From Terriglobia bacterium (GTDB lineage Bacteria > Acidobacteriota > Terriglobia > Terriglobales > Acidobacteriaceae), in assembly GCA_020073395.1 (NCBI GenBank), contig JAIQFF010000017.1, positions 1 through 52,864 of the forward strand: a DNA stretch of 52,864 nt. Reading direction: 5' to 3'. The notes beneath the pieces were generated by a model. The model did not search any database and was not told where the DNA came from. It worked only from the letters and a program-made list of their open reading frames with translations. The number at the start of each line of letters is the position of its first letter. Positions within the stretch are counted from its first letter, which is position 1. Of this stretch, positions 52,763 through 52,864 are shown in pieces. A program made the position numbers and the translations under genes.

Positions 52763-52864
52763 TTAACGCTTCGCGGTGCCGCGTGCCATCTTCTTGACTT
52801 TGCGCTTGGCCGAACCACGAGCGTATTCACGGGGCTTCAGCGGATTTTCTGTCTTGCGTTTCTT
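52763..52864 (-). CDS. Basic protein, C-terminal end only (runs off the window)
   Basis: The last 33 codons of a gene that begins beyond the right edge. The residues (ENPLKPREYARGSAKRKV, KKMARGTAKR) are rich in Lys and Arg, with two Ala/Gly-Ser/Thr-Ala-Lys-Arg units. This could be a histone-like or ribosome-associated tail, but too little is visible to name it. Confidence 0.5.
   Translation of the reverse strand, partial: KKRKTENPLKPREYARGSAKRKVKKMARGTAKR

Overview
The window looks like a piece of an Acidobacteriota chromosome (Terriglobia/Koribacter-like). This is inferred from gene content, not from a marker gene: a secreted TPR protein next to an FG-GAP/ASPIC-UnbV protein, a Ser/Thr kinase fused to a TolB-type propeller, a DUF885 peptidase, many secreted enzymes, and GC-rich DNA full of short hairpin repeats between genes. 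No rRNA, tRNA or CRISPR array was seen.

Region 1 (1-15.9 kb) is worn accessory DNA. Intact genes (YwiC-like membrane protein, FG-GAP and TPR proteins, kinase, medium-chain reductase, DinB protein, lipoprotein, SagB-like nitroreductase, HugZ-like protein, KbaZ-like protein) sit among debris: a cation-efflux transporter stub, a frameshifted secreted protein, a kinase C-terminal tail, an IS110 transposase fragment, a broken hexapeptide acyltransferase, a palindromic repeat family with five recognisable copies, a ~200-bp duplicated element and three CRP-like palindromes.

Region 2 (16.0-23.2 kb, minus strand) is a compact polysaccharide operon: wecB-type UDP-GlcNAc 2-epimerase, a processive GT2 synthase, a membrane-anchored polymer-forming (bactofilin-like) protein, a membrane-anchored NodB/PgaB-like deacetylase, a YaiO-type outer-membrane barrel and a polytopic membrane protein. 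Several junctions are 4-base overlaps. This is the best candidate for an undescribed system: a synthase-dependent amino-sugar exopolysaccharide machine.

Region 3 (23.7-32.3 kb) is a trans-4-hydroxyproline catabolic locus: epimerase, a three-part D-hydroxyproline dehydrogenase, a pyrroline-hydroxycarboxylate deaminase, and, beyond a Gfo/Idh oxidoreductase and a metallo-beta-lactamase-fold protein on the other strand, an alpha-ketoglutarate semialdehyde dehydrogenase.

Region 4 (32.5-38.9 kb) holds a DUF885 protein and signalling genes: a diguanylate cyclase with a basic insert in its GGDEF domain, an OmpR-type regulator overlapping a degenerate histidine-kinase-like gene, a lone receiver, and a MutS-family pseudogene with a large internal deletion.

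Region 5 (39-52.9 kb) is mostly peptidases and small-molecule enzymes: an M1 peptidase divergent from a TPR/peptidase-MA protein, an alditol-oxidase-like flavoenzyme, a PIG-L deacetylase, a radical SAM protein, an ACT-domain protein with an Asp/Glu-type racemase, an amidohydrolase, an adenosine deaminase gene split by one in-frame stop, an APC-family amino-acid permease, and the end of a basic protein at the right edge.
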